Numbered from the stretch's first letter, positions 26,436 to 36,021 are shown. The stretch is 36,471 nucleotides of DNA from Flavobacteriales bacterium (GCA_029251005.1 JAQXEE010000068.1:1-36471), one strand, 5' to 3'. Numbers and translations: made by a program. The notes: generated by a model not told the origin, from the letters alone.

Positions 26436-26900
26436 TTACTTTCGTGCGTTATAAACGACCATGTCGTCTGACTTAAAACGTGCTTTGGTAACTTTTGACT
26501 CTAACCAAAGTTCCGTAAGTAATCTCTCCATGTTCACTCCTTCTTTTTCGAATGTTACAGTTTCTGTAATCCACTCTAAAGTTTTATTTTCAAAAGCTTT
26601 ATTGTCCTGCAATAATGCGAAAATTTCAGCTTTTGCACTTTCCTTGGTAGAAATCAAACCTTCAGGAAATTGTCTAACAATTTTTGTCAAATTGTCTGTA
26701 AACTCTTTACCTGTCATTAAATCCTTTACTCTAACTCTTGCTGAACCTTCTTCATCATTCTCATCTTTTTGAGTAGCTGAGAAACCTTTCCAAATAATTT
26801 TACAAAATTTAGTTTTCTTTTTACTATCCTCCATTACAAGGATACGACCATCTAAATAATCTGTTTCTTTGATAATTTCTTTTGCTGTCGTTTGGTCCAT
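26436..26900 (-). CDS. Hypothetical cytoplasmic protein, function unknown
   Basis: This 154-aa charged protein has no signal peptide or membrane helix. I do not recognise it. Visible features are a beta-like first half (DGRILVMEDSKKKTKFCKIIWKG; SARVRVKDLMTGKEF) and a helical second half rich in Glu and Lys, ending MVVYNARK. The composition, continuous frame and a strong terminator right after it support a real gene. It is a single-gene unit between the convergent exported dnaB neighbour and the co-directional NhaC antiporter gene. Confidence 0.7.
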   Translation of the reverse strand: MDQTTAKEIIKETDYLDGRILVMEDSKKKTKFCKIIWKGFSATQKDENDEEGSARVRVKDLMTGKEFTDNLTKIVRQFPEGLISTKESAKAEIFALLQDNKAFENKTLEWITETVTFEKEGVNMERLLTELWLESKVTKARFKSDDMVVYNARK

Positions 26901-26989
26901 CTGATAGATTTGTTTTGTTTACAAAGACAAATAAAAGATGTTTTACCTTACCAAACAAAAAAATTAGCCTAAACCTCACTTTAAAACCA

Positions 26990-28621
26990 CTAATGAGCTT
27001 TTTTTTTCGTTAAAGAAACTAATTTAACAGAAACTGTGTCAACAATTTCTCCCAACATATTGATTGTCAAATAAATTAAAAGCAATCCAATTATCATCAG
27101 TATCCAAAACGGGATACCAAACACACCTTGTAACAAGATAATTACAATTGATAAAACCCCAACAATTAAACAGTAGATTAACTGTGAATTAACATGATTA
27201 ATGTGGTTACATCCTGTTGCCATAGAACTCAATATAGTCGTGTCTGAAATTGGAGAACAATGATCACCTAAAACAGCACCTGATAAAACGGATGCAATGG
27301 AGCAATAAAAAATTGCAGAAACTTCCCCCTCATTTGATAAAAAAGAACTGGCTATACTTATTACTATCGGAAATAATATTCCCATTGTGCTAAAACTCGA
27401 ACCAGTTGAAAATGCAATAAAACCAGAAAAAATGAACACAATTACAGGGAGTAAATAAAAGTCCATTTCAGTCGAAACGATAAAATTAGATAGAAATTCA
27501 CCGAGTTTTAAATCGGACAACACTCCATTCAAAGACCAAGCTAAAACAAGAATAACAATTGCTGGAACTAGCGACTTCATTCCGTCTAAAATCCAGTTAA
27601 TGGAATCTTCAAAAGCATTTTTATTTAACCTACTAATTATTAAGGCTACAAATAGCGCTACTGAACTCCCCCAAATAAGCCCTTTGTAACAATCTCCATT
27701 TTGAATGGCCTGAGCAACTCCTTCTCCTTTATTCCCTGTGCTATAAATACCAAATAGAGTAACAAACAATAATATACCTATTGGTAAAACAGCCCAAATT
27801 GGAGCAATAGATTTTTCGTTTTGAATTGATTTTTCTGATGCCTTTATTTGTGCTTCGAGCTCAAACTTTTTCATTGGTCCAAAATCTTTCCCTGTTAGAA
27901 TAAGAATCAAAATGAACATTAGAATAAATATAGGATAGAAAGAGTAACTAATTGAATTCAAGAATACTGAATACCCACCTCCTACTCTAGCTGCAATATT
28001 CGCATTTGCAATACCCTCATCTATTAATTGCACCTCATAACCAATCCATGTTGACACTAATGCAATACTTGCTATTGGCGCTGCAGTTGCATCTACTATA
28101 AATGCTAATTTCTCTCTTGATATTTTGAACTTATCAGTAATCTTTTGCATCGTATTCCCTACTACTAACGTATTCGCGTAATCATCAAAAAACACAATAA
28201 ACCCAAGGAAATAGGTGGTTAATAAGGCTGACCTTTTAGTAGTAGCAAACTTAGACAACCAATTAACCAAACCATTAAATGCCCCCATTCTATTTATTAC
28301 ATTAATCATACCTGCTATTAGTAAAGAAAACAAAATTACTGAGGCATGACCTGAGTCTACTAGTGAATCTAGAATGTAATGATCTATCGCTTTATCAATT
28401 CCAAATAAATAACTATCTGACGGATTAAATAAATAAAAAATAACTGATCCTGAAACAACTGCTAAAACAAGGGATAAAATAACTTGCCTTGTTAGGATAG
28501 AAATTACAATAGCTATCAAAGCAGGAATTAAACCATACCATGAATAGGCATCTTCGTTTAAACCTGACGCACTTACTGATACAGAACTTAAAATTAAACC
28601 TAGAATTATTATCTTTCTCAT
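26990..28621 (-). CDS. NhaC family Na+/H+ antiporter
   Basis: The 543-aa membrane protein has a possible signal-like first helix, then many hydrophobic helices typical of the NhaC family. Family-like segments include YSWYGLIPALIAIVISILTRQV, GFIVFFDDYANTLVVG, FIVDATAAPIASIALVSTWIGYEVQ and GAVLGDHCSPISDTTILSS, the last two being strongly diagnostic. It is expected to exchange Na+ for protons (or carry an organic anion coupled to them) across the inner membrane, fitting a marine life style. A mismatched -7 box (TATATTCG on the - strand) lies 9 nt before the ATG, and the divergent lipoprotein gene starts only 24 nt away. Confidence 0.9.
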   Translation of the reverse strand: MRKIIILGLILSSVSVSASGLNEDAYSWYGLIPALIAIVISILTRQVILSLVLAVVSGSVIFYLFNPSDSYLFGIDKAIDHYILDSLVDSGHASVILFSLLIAGMINVINRMGAFNGLVNWLSKFATTKRSALLTTYFLGFIVFFDDYANTLVVGNTMQKITDKFKISREKLAFIVDATAAPIASIALVSTWIGYEVQLIDEGIANANIAARVGGGYSVFLNSISYSFYPIFILMFILILILTGKDFGPMKKFELEAQIKASEKSIQNEKSIAPIWAVLPIGILLFVTLFGIYSTGNKGEGVAQAIQNGDCYKGLIWGSSVALFVALIISRLNKNAFEDSINWILDGMKSLVPAIVILVLAWSLNGVLSDLKLGEFLSNFIVSTEMDFYLLPVIVFIFSGFIAFSTGSSFSTMGILFPIVISIASSFLSNEGEVSAIFYCSIASVLSGAVLGDHCSPISDTTILSSMATGCNHINHVNSQLIYCLIVGVLSIVIILLQGVFGIPFWILMIIGLLLIYLTINMLGEIVDTVSVKLVSLTKKKAH

Positions 28622-28645
28622 ATTTGATTACGAATATAAGATTTT

Positions 28646-29086
28646 ATGTATCGAACCATATTACTAACGCTTAGTTCATGGCTTATTTTTTCATGTAGTA
28701 ATCAAACATCTAAACAATTTGCAATAGAAACCAATTACACTTTTTTTGATCGTTTAAAAGGCGACAGTATAAAATGTATTCAAATCGGTAATCAATATAT
28801 AAATGAAAGAAATACGATCTCGTATAGGGCTGTAAAACATGAATGTGTAGATAAAACAAAAGCAATTGTGAAGATCGAAGGTACTCTTATTAATATTTCG
28901 ACTAATTCATTTCTTATGAAGACTGAAAATGATACGCTTGCAGGAGTCTTTAATTTTAATATTAAGTCACCTCGGCAGTTTAAAAAACTAGAAATTATAA
29001 CTCAAGGAGTAATTCAAATACAGCCTCAAACAAATTACAAGGTTGATGCTATTTTATTAAAAGGTATATCAAAAAAAACACCCTGA
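28646..29086 (+). CDS. Small lipoprotein, function unknown
   Basis: This 146-aa protein has a lipoprotein signal peptide ending LIFSC (Cys17). The mature part of about 130 residues has alternating strands (TISYRAVKHECVDKTKAIVKIEGTLI-type pattern), which suggests a small beta-domain. No named family is recognised. It is divergent from the NhaC gene with a 24-bp intergenic region, so its promoter must overlap that of NhaC or lie within it. Confidence 0.65.
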   Translation: MYRTILLTLSSWLIFSCSNQTSKQFAIETNYTFFDRLKGDSIKCIQIGNQYINERNTISYRAVKHECVDKTKAIVKIEGTLINISTNSFLMKTENDTLAGVFNFNIKSPRQFKKLEIITQGVIQIQPQTNYKVDAILLKGISKKTP

Positions 29087-29343
29087 TCCACTAAAAAATA
29101 AAAGTCTGCTTTGATTTTAAAAAGTACCCCTTAATTCTTTCCTTGGATATTGGTAATTCATCAAAACAATATCACAATAGCTCCGGCCCCAGTAAAATAA
29201 GTCGTACCAAGATGTTTCTGAGCGAATTATAAACTCCTATTGTTAGTTTTACTAAACCCTAAAATCTCTATTATTTAATAGACTAAAACCATGCAGCTGA
29301 TCCCAATGAAAATTTGGAGATGAACTCCTGTAAGAGATTATAT

Positions 29344-31647
29344 TTAATTTGCTTTAGAAGATTGATTTTCTTCATGCACAGGTTTTAATCCGTACAACAT
29401 AATTAATGGCAGGATAAGAAGATCTAATACCACAGCAATAATTAAAGTAACACTCACCAATAATCCCATATAAAAGGTACTTGTAAAAGAACTAAACATT
29501 AGCGTTAAAAAACCACCAACTAATATTAAGGTTGTTACAATTATTGCTTTCCCTGAAGATAAATAGCTACGCTTCAAGGCATATAAATGAAACCTTCCTT
29601 TTTTACGCTCTAGTTTATACTTCGCTAATAAATGAATTGTATCATCAACAGCAATTCCAAAAGCTAAAGTAAAAATCAAGCTTGTACTTATTTTTAAATC
29701 TATTCCGGCAAACCACATTACTGTTGTCACCAATAGTAATGGTAATATGTTAGGTATTAAAGAGAGTAATGCGATTTTTAAAGAATTAAACATCCATCCT
29801 ACTATGATTGCAATCACTCCAAACGCCAATATGAGTCCAAACATTAAATTAATAGCTAAGGTCTCATTATTCCTATCAATTAACATTGCTGTTCCCGTCA
29901 ATTTTAACTTCAGGATTTCAGGGTTAATTTCGTTTTCTAAAAAAACCTTCAGTTTTTCATTAGCATCCTTAATGGCTAGGCCTCCAACATCTTTTATTTT
30001 CCCTGAAACTCGGCAACTTGTGGAATCTTTAGCTATGCAAGTCCATTGCTTTACCATTTCATTATCCACAAAATTTGAATTACCCTTCTTTATATATTTC
30101 AACAAAGTTTCATATCTCCGTTTTGTTTCAGGAATGCTTCTAAACTCAGCTTTTGAATTTCTTTTCACAAAATTGGCCTCTCTTATTATCGTTAGAGGGG
30201 AAAGTAAAAACCCCACTCCTTCTTGTGTATAAGATGATTTCAGGTAAGTTTCTAACTTTTCTAATTCTTGAACAAATTTATAATTAAATACACCGCTAGA
30301 GTCGGTAGTTATTTCCGCTTCAAATGGTCTTAACCCAGAATAATTTTCCTCAAAAAACAAAACATCTTTTTTTATAGGATCTTCTTTAGATAAATCTTCT
30401 AGTAAAAAGTTGTTAATTTTGAGGTCATATGCTGTAAATACTCCAATACTCCCCAGTCCTATAACCAAGAGCACAATTGCCCTCTGATTGTTAAGCACCT
30501 TTATAAACAATACCCTTAAGATTCCATCCCAAATATTTTGCCTTTTCATATTAATTAAACCTAATGGCGGCTTTACTAAAAGTAAAACTGAGGGTAGCAA
30601 GGTAAATGCCAAAAAGTAAGCAACAAATACACTTACTCCAGCATAAATACCAAACTCTCGTATTGGAGAGATGTTCGCAAATATCAAGGCGAAAAAACCA
30701 ATCGCTGTGGTTAATGATGTGAAAAAGGTAGCCCATCGAACTTCAATAAAAGCTGTTTTTAAAGCAACATTCTTAGGCGCGCCTTTTCGGAGTTCATCAA
30801 GGTATTTGGTTAAAAGATGAACCAGATCGGACATTCCCACAACAAAGATAATTGTAGGAAGCATAACCATTAATAAATCAAATGATTTGCCTGTAAAAAG
30901 CATAATCGCAAGTGTCCAAATAATGGAAATAATTATGATTATTAATGGAATAACAACACCCCACCAGCTCCTAAAGGATATATATAAAAACCCTATTAAC
31001 AAAATAATTGAAGTAGTCATAAAAACACCTAACTCGGAGACCATAACATCTACAAAATAAACTTGAGCTAAAACTCGACCGCTAAAATGAAAATCTTTAA
31101 ATCCATACTCCGCCTTCTTTGCGTAAACAAAATCAATTATATTTTTTGATTCCTTTTTATTAAGTTGACTTTCTATTTTTATAAATAAACATAATGTTTG
31201 AGCGTTTTCGGGTAAGAAACTTCCTACAAATTGTTCATTTGCAAATATAAAAGCACTGTCTGATTTTGTAATCTCAGGTTTTGACAGGTCCAAATAATCA
31301 ATCAATTTTATTCCGGCAAATCCTGACTTTTTGAGGTATTTGCAATTATGAACTGGGGAAACTACAAATTCAACAATCTTTTGAGATTTAAACTCATCTC
31401 CAAAGGCCTTTACTTTTTTTAAAAAATTTAAATCAAAAAGTTTTTCTCCATTCCCCACTGCAATAAGTAAAAAATCACTGTCGTCCCCATACTCGTCTCG
31501 ATACTTCTCAAAAACTTTCATGGAATTATCTTCCTTTGGGAAATATTTTTCATAATCGTAATCAAACTCTAAATTTTGAAGCTCAAAAACAAAGTATCCT
31601 GTTAGGATGGTTATAAAGACAATGATAAGTCTCGCCCATTTTTTCAT
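29344..31647 (-). CDS. MMPL/RND-family transporter (Patched-like permease)
   Basis: The 767-aa protein has the RND duplication: one helix, a large extracytoplasmic loop (about 30-195), five to six helices, a second helix and loop (about 405-595), and six more helices. The repeat-specific motifs are VVGMSDLVHLLTKYLDEL in the first half and AFGIAVDDTIHLLAKY in the second, where acidic residues within the helices carry protons. At this length it belongs to the MMPL/SSD group rather than the longer AcrB type. Likely cargo is a lipid or hydrophobic compound. No outer membrane or adaptor genes are adjacent. The ATG lies 4 nt from an exact -7 box. Confidence 0.88.
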   Translation of the reverse strand: MKKWARLIIVFITILTGYFVFELQNLEFDYDYEKYFPKEDNSMKVFEKYRDEYGDDSDFLLIAVGNGEKLFDLNFLKKVKAFGDEFKSQKIVEFVVSPVHNCKYLKKSGFAGIKLIDYLDLSKPEITKSDSAFIFANEQFVGSFLPENAQTLCLFIKIESQLNKKESKNIIDFVYAKKAEYGFKDFHFSGRVLAQVYFVDVMVSELGVFMTTSIILLIGFLYISFRSWWGVVIPLIIIIISIIWTLAIMLFTGKSFDLLMVMLPTIIFVVGMSDLVHLLTKYLDELRKGAPKNVALKTAFIEVRWATFFTSLTTAIGFFALIFANISPIREFGIYAGVSVFVAYFLAFTLLPSVLLLVKPPLGLINMKRQNIWDGILRVLFIKVLNNQRAIVLLVIGLGSIGVFTAYDLKINNFLLEDLSKEDPIKKDVLFFEENYSGLRPFEAEITTDSSGVFNYKFVQELEKLETYLKSSYTQEGVGFLLSPLTIIREANFVKRNSKAEFRSIPETKRRYETLLKYIKKGNSNFVDNEMVKQWTCIAKDSTSCRVSGKIKDVGGLAIKDANEKLKVFLENEINPEILKLKLTGTAMLIDRNNETLAINLMFGLILAFGVIAIIVGWMFNSLKIALLSLIPNILPLLLVTTVMWFAGIDLKISTSLIFTLAFGIAVDDTIHLLAKYKLERKKGRFHLYALKRSYLSSGKAIIVTTLILVGGFLTLMFSSFTSTFYMGLLVSVTLIIAVVLDLLILPLIMLYGLKPVHEENQSSKAN

Positions 31648-31651
31648 GCGA

Positions 31652-31684
31652 CAAAATTACAATTTAATTAAGGAATTAAATCAA
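31652..31684 (-). promoter_or_regulatory. Promoter of the MMPL gene; predicts a leaderless mRNA
   Basis: On the - strand TTG (31684-31682) is followed after 22 nt by TAATTTTG (31659-31652), an exact two-element Bacteroidota promoter. The -7 box ends 4 nt before the ATG at 31647. Confidence 0.65.
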
Positions 31685-31725
31685 AATGAATTGTTCTTTA
31701 ACTTTTATTAATTTACTAGGTGTTG

Positions 31726-31733
31726 TAAATTTG
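31726..31733 (+). promoter_or_regulatory. -7 box of the menE-like gene; predicts a leaderless mRNA
   Basis: TAAATTTG is an exact TAnnTTTG box lying 5 nt before ATG 31739. The nearest upstream TTG, at 31691-31693, is 32 nt away, longer than the usual spacing. Confidence 0.55.
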
Positions 31734-31738
31734 ACTTA

Positions 31739-32770
31739 ATGAAGATTCAACTAGACTTTTCCTCCATTACCATTGAAAATGCTATTCTAAAAATAGAGGC
31801 CTCAACAATTGAAGAGGACTGGTTAGAAGAATGCTTGATTTTTTTGAAGTCCTACAAAAATCAAACTGAGTTTACTCTAAAAACAAGTGGAACTACAGGT
31901 GAAAAGAAAAAAATTAAAGTCCTTAAAGAACAGATGGTCTTTAGCGCATCAGCTACTCTTCAATATTTCAATCTAAAACCAAGTCATAAAGTGTTTTTAT
32001 CCTTAAGTACAAATTACGTTGCGGGGAAAATGATGATTGTAAGAGCTATTATTGGCAAACTTAACTTAACACTAGCTCCACCATCAACTTCTCCATCAAA
32101 ATATATTTCTGAGAAATATGATTTTGCTCCATTTGTACCTATGCAGATGTTAGATTTACTGGAATCTGGAAAGATTAAAAACTTTGATAAAATACTTATT
32201 GGAGGTGGAAATGTAGATAATAGATTATTAAATTCACTTGCTAATTTTGAAACTGCAATCTTTGAATCATTTGGAACAACTGAAACGTTAACTCATTTTG
32301 CCATTAAAAGATTACTCCCTAAGAAAGAAAACTACTTTAAAACACTTCCGGGATTTACTGTTAAAACAAATAGCAACAACGAATTAATATTAAATAAAAA
32401 CCAGCTTATCAAAGAGTCTTTCTGCACCAAAGATTTGATTACTCTTAAATCTGAGTCGGAATTTCAATGGATTGGAAGAAGTGATCACTTAATTAATTCA
32501 GGCGGTGTTAAAATCATTCCGGAAGAAGTTGAAAAAAAGATTCAGCAACATATAAAAATACCATTTGTAATAGTTGGTTTGATAGATGAGAAGTTTGGTG
32601 AGATAGTTGTTCTAGTTTCCGAAGGAAAACCAATTAAAAGACTAAAGAATACGACATTAAATATTTCTAAATATGAACTTCCTAAAAAGTATTTCGTACT
32701 GAATGAATTCCCAAGAACTGAAAGCGGAAAAATAAAGAGAAAACAAATCTCTCAGCTTATAAAAACATGA
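31739..32770 (+). CDS. menE: AMP-binding ligase, MenE-like (o-succinylbenzoate-CoA ligase)
   Basis: This 343-aa acyl-adenylating enzyme shows the AMP-binding P-loop TSGTTGEKKKIKV, the A5 motif FESFGTTETLTHFA, the A8 hinge GRSDHLINSGGVKIIPEEVE and a late A10-type lysine in TESGKIKRKQ. It is shorter than the about 450-500 aa of most MenE because the N-terminal subdomain is reduced, as I recall for Bacteroidota MenE. It would activate o-succinylbenzoate to its CoA ester in menaquinone synthesis, but no other men gene is in view, so another small acid is possible. It overlaps the next gene by 4 nt (ATGA). Confidence 0.78.
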   Translation: MKIQLDFSSITIENAILKIEASTIEEDWLEECLIFLKSYKNQTEFTLKTSGTTGEKKKIKVLKEQMVFSASATLQYFNLKPSHKVFLSLSTNYVAGKMMIVRAIIGKLNLTLAPPSTSPSKYISEKYDFAPFVPMQMLDLLESGKIKNFDKILIGGGNVDNRLLNSLANFETAIFESFGTTETLTHFAIKRLLPKKENYFKTLPGFTVKTNSNNELILNKNQLIKESFCTKDLITLKSESEFQWIGRSDHLINSGGVKIIPEEVEKKIQQHIKIPFVIVGLIDEKFGEIVVLVSEGKPIKRLKNTTLNISKYELPKKYFVLNEFPRTESGKIKRKQISQLIKT

Positions 32771-33675
32771 AAAAAACATTAATCTTTATATTATTTATTA
32801 GCGGTTTATCCTTCCTTAATGATCGACTTCCCTATAAGAAAATGCAATATGGAGATTCATTAATTTTAACTTACGATGACAACAAAGGCGGATTAGACTG
32901 GGATAATTCGGGCAGACGAATTGCATTTGAATCTTCATTTGAAGAATCCAAAAACATTTACTTTATTGACTTTTATGATTTACCAGTTACTTTTTCTAAC
33001 AACGGATTTCACTATGCAAAATATATAAATGAATTAACAGATAGAAATAGTATTTACAACCCACTAGCAGTTGCTAGAGATACTGCTTTCACTTCCCCTA
33101 AATGGAATTTAACAGGTAAACTTCTTTTATCGATTGGACAATATGGCTTGAAAAACGAAGTTTTTATATCGAAAAGAATCACTCGGAAAACATTAGGAAC
33201 TAAAATTACAGATGTTGCAGCTGCTAACTGGAAAAATGATTCAATTCTTTTAGTTGTTAAAAAAAATCAACCTAAACAACTCTTAGAAATCTCTCGAAAA
33301 ACATTAAAAAGTAAAGTGATTTTGAATACAAAACATAATATAATTGGAATTTCAAAACAAAAAAATGCAATTTACCTTTCGAGTATTGGCGGTGTTTGTG
33401 AACTTACCTATTCTAATCACAAAAGTATTTGGTTTGAATTACCCATTAAAGGGCAATCTACAGCTAAATTAGGAAAGTTGAATTTTATTGGATTAGATAA
33501 AAATAATAGTGCAGAGGTTCTTGATTTAAATAATGGAACAAAACACCCTTTTTCTGTTGGAGAAAATGATGGCTCACCAGTGATATCCAAGGACGAAAAA
33601 TTTGTCGCTTTTTTTTCTGGCTATATTAATGGTATAGTAATCAAAAGAGTAAATAAAAAATTCTATTTAGAATAA
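32767..33675 (+). CDS. Exported beta-propeller-like protein, function unknown
   Basis: The 302-aa protein begins with a signal-peptide-like hydrophobic segment (KKTLIFILFISGLSFL). The rest holds repeated strand-turn units of the TolB/WD40 type: LDWDNSGRRIAFESSFEESKNIYFIDF, FTSPKWNLTGKLLLSIG, AAANWKNDSILLVV, GSPVISKDEKFVAFFSG. These spaced W-and-D repeats suggest a beta-propeller, incomplete at the edges. No catalytic motif is seen. It is translationally coupled to menE through a 4-nt overlap and followed 41 nt later by the patatin gene, so the three may be one unit. Confidence 0.65.
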   Translation: MKKTLIFILFISGLSFLNDRLPYKKMQYGDSLILTYDDNKGGLDWDNSGRRIAFESSFEESKNIYFIDFYDLPVTFSNNGFHYAKYINELTDRNSIYNPLAVARDTAFTSPKWNLTGKLLLSIGQYGLKNEVFISKRITRKTLGTKITDVAAANWKNDSILLVVKKNQPKQLLEISRKTLKSKVILNTKHNIIGISKQKNAIYLSSIGGVCELTYSNHKSIWFELPIKGQSTAKLGKLNFIGLDKNNSAEVLDLNNGTKHPFSVGENDGSPVISKDEKFVAFFSGYINGIVIKRVNKKFYLE

Positions 33676-33716
33676 ACCTTTTCTGATTTTTCTAAGTACA
33701 AGATTCAACTATTTAA

Positions 33717-35981
33717 ATGGGAATAATCACAAAAATAAAAAGCTCAATCTTGTTTAGGAAAGTATTTTACTTCTTTCCCATACAACTGATGCTTGTCCAT
33801 TTAAAAAACAATCCTGTTTTAATATCGTTTTGGTTTCTTATTGTAGCCATATCTTCACGAATGATTTCGGAAAAATACGGAATACCATTTTTGTATCTTA
33901 GCCCAGAGTATTTAGGGCATGTAAGTTTTCTATCTTTTTTTATAGTTGGTTTTTCGTTTGGAGGTTTTATTATGGCTTTTAATGTTTCGAGTTACATCAC
34001 AAATGGCCATAAATTCCCTTTCATAGCTACCTTATCAAAGCCCTTTTTAAAATACACACTGAATAATGTTTTTTGGTCAGGATCATTAATATTGATTTAC
34101 TTAATAAGCTCCTTTAAATTCCTTGTTTATGAAGAAGGTTATTCTATTATTGACACCTTTATTTTTCAACTTGGCTTTTTAATTGGTATTGGATTAATGA
34201 TCACTATTAATTTTGTTTACTTCACGAAAACAAACAAAGACCTTGAGAAAGTATCAAAAGGAAAATACACAACTAAACCAAAAAGCAATCCAATAAACGC
34301 AGGTTTTCACAAAAAAGTTAAATGGGAAAACTTTTTTAATTCCGAAAAAGAATGGAGAGTTGAAACCTATTTATCTCGCCCACTTACCGTTGGTATCGCA
34401 AGGTCTACAGAACATTATGACCGATCGATGCTTAGACAAGTTTTTGAACAAAACCACCTAAATGCAGCTTTATTTGAAATAATTGCTCTAATAACAATCA
34501 TATCCTTAAGTTTTGGAAGTAACATTGATTACTTTATGATTCCTGCAGGAGCTAGTTTAACCTTAATGTTCACTATGTTCATAATGATTGCTAGCGCGGT
34601 ACACTCTTGGTTTAGAGGATGGGCTCCTGCTATTTTAATTATACTCTTAGTTTTGTTTAACCATGTCAGTAAATATGAGTTATTCTCTCCTCACAATAAA
34701 GCTTACGGTTTAAATTATGAAACAAAACCAGCACAATTCAACACTGACGTGCTAAATCATAACATAAACCCCGTAAATTATAGAAATGATTATTTACACA
34801 CAATCCGAATCTTAGAAAATTGGAAAGCAAAAAATACTACCTCAAAAAATAAAAAGCCTAAAATGGTTTTTATTAATACTACAGGGGGAGGAATGAGAAG
34901 CGCATTATGGTCGTTTTACTCTATGCAATATTGCGACAGTCTTTTAAATGGTAAGCTTCTAAACCAAACTCAATTAATTTCGGGATCCTCAGGAGGATTA
35001 GTTGGAATATCTTATTTAAGAGAATTGATGTTACGTGAAAAAAATAACAATATCACCAACTTTCATGATCGGAAATATAATGAAGATTTATCTAAAGATA
35101 TTTTAAACCGTATCGCATTTTCATTGACAATAAATGATTTTATTTTCAAGTTTCAAAAATTCGAAAATAATGGATTTGAATACACTAAAGATAGAGGTTA
35201 CGCTTTTGAAGAACAACTAAATGACAACACAAGAGGCTTTATGAATAAAAAGCTTTATGAATATTATAAACCTGAGTTTGAATCTAAAATTCCAATGCTA
35301 ATTGTAAATCCAACAATAATAAACAATGGACAACGATTAATCATTTCTCCACAACCTACATCTTACCTCTCCTATATTGCACCTCAAGAAAATATTTCAA
35401 ATGATTATTTATTAGAAAGTATTGAATTTAAACGATTTTTTAAAGAACAAGGAGCTAATGATTTAAAATTTCTTTCCGCATTAAGAATGAGTAGTACCTT
35501 CCCTTATGTAATGCCAATTGTATATCTACCAAGTAAACCTGCACTTAAAGTCATGGATGCAGGTTTAAGAGATAATTTTGGCGTGAAAAATTCAGTTAAA
35601 TTCTTGTATACGTTTAGGAAATGGATTGCAGATAATACAAGCGGAGTCGTATTCATTCAAATAAGAGACTCTAGAAAGCAGCCAGAGGTAGAAGCGGAAA
35701 AGGAAAAAAGCTTCTTAGCAAGTCTTTCTGCACCAGTGGAAACAATTTACAAAAATTTATTCTTAACTCAAGATTATGATCACGATCAACTTATTCAATA
35801 CACAAGTGAGTGGTTTGGCGGGAATGTAGATGTACTAAATATGGTCCTTGACAATACCAAAGAAAAACAGTTAAGTTTAAGTTGGCATCTTACAGAATCG
35901 GAGAAAAAAACTACATATAATTCAATTTTATCATCACAAAACCAAAAAGCTATACAAAGACTAAAACAACTCATTAATTAG
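33717..35981 (+). CDS. Membrane-anchored patatin-like phospholipase
   Basis: The 754-aa protein has an N-terminal half with about seven hydrophobic helices (residues 30-330) and a C-terminal patatin domain from about 375. The oxyanion segment TTGGGMRSALWS, the nucleophile elbow GSSGG with Ser425, and the catalytic Asp614 in MDAGLRDNFG are all present, so lipid acyl hydrolase activity is expected. The helices would hold the hydrolase at the inner membrane, with the domain probably on the cytoplasmic side (inferred). A Phe/Asp-rich region lies between the elbow and the Asp. Its natural lipid is unknown. It follows the beta-propeller gene by 41 nt. Confidence 0.82.
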   Translation: MGIITKIKSSILFRKVFYFFPIQLMLVHLKNNPVLISFWFLIVAISSRMISEKYGIPFLYLSPEYLGHVSFLSFFIVGFSFGGFIMAFNVSSYITNGHKFPFIATLSKPFLKYTLNNVFWSGSLILIYLISSFKFLVYEEGYSIIDTFIFQLGFLIGIGLMITINFVYFTKTNKDLEKVSKGKYTTKPKSNPINAGFHKKVKWENFFNSEKEWRVETYLSRPLTVGIARSTEHYDRSMLRQVFEQNHLNAALFEIIALITIISLSFGSNIDYFMIPAGASLTLMFTMFIMIASAVHSWFRGWAPAILIILLVLFNHVSKYELFSPHNKAYGLNYETKPAQFNTDVLNHNINPVNYRNDYLHTIRILENWKAKNTTSKNKKPKMVFINTTGGGMRSALWSFYSMQYCDSLLNGKLLNQTQLISGSSGGLVGISYLRELMLREKNNNITNFHDRKYNEDLSKDILNRIAFSLTINDFIFKFQKFENNGFEYTKDRGYAFEEQLNDNTRGFMNKKLYEYYKPEFESKIPMLIVNPTIINNGQRLIISPQPTSYLSYIAPQENISNDYLLESIEFKRFFKEQGANDLKFLSALRMSSTFPYVMPIVYLPSKPALKVMDAGLRDNFGVKNSVKFLYTFRKWIADNTSGVVFIQIRDSRKQPEVEAEKEKSFLASLSAPVETIYKNLFLTQDYDHDQLIQYTSEWFGGNVDVLNMVLDNTKEKQLSLSWHLTESEKKTTYNSILSSQNQKAIQRLKQLIN

Positions 35982-36021
35982 CAACCTTTTCCCGCTTGAA
36001 CAGTATAATTTAAGACTGCTT

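Noticed and set aside
29747-30232. 161-codon open frame on the + strand opposite the MMPL gene
   Set aside because: It is antisense to well-supported transporter sequence and shows no domain of its own.
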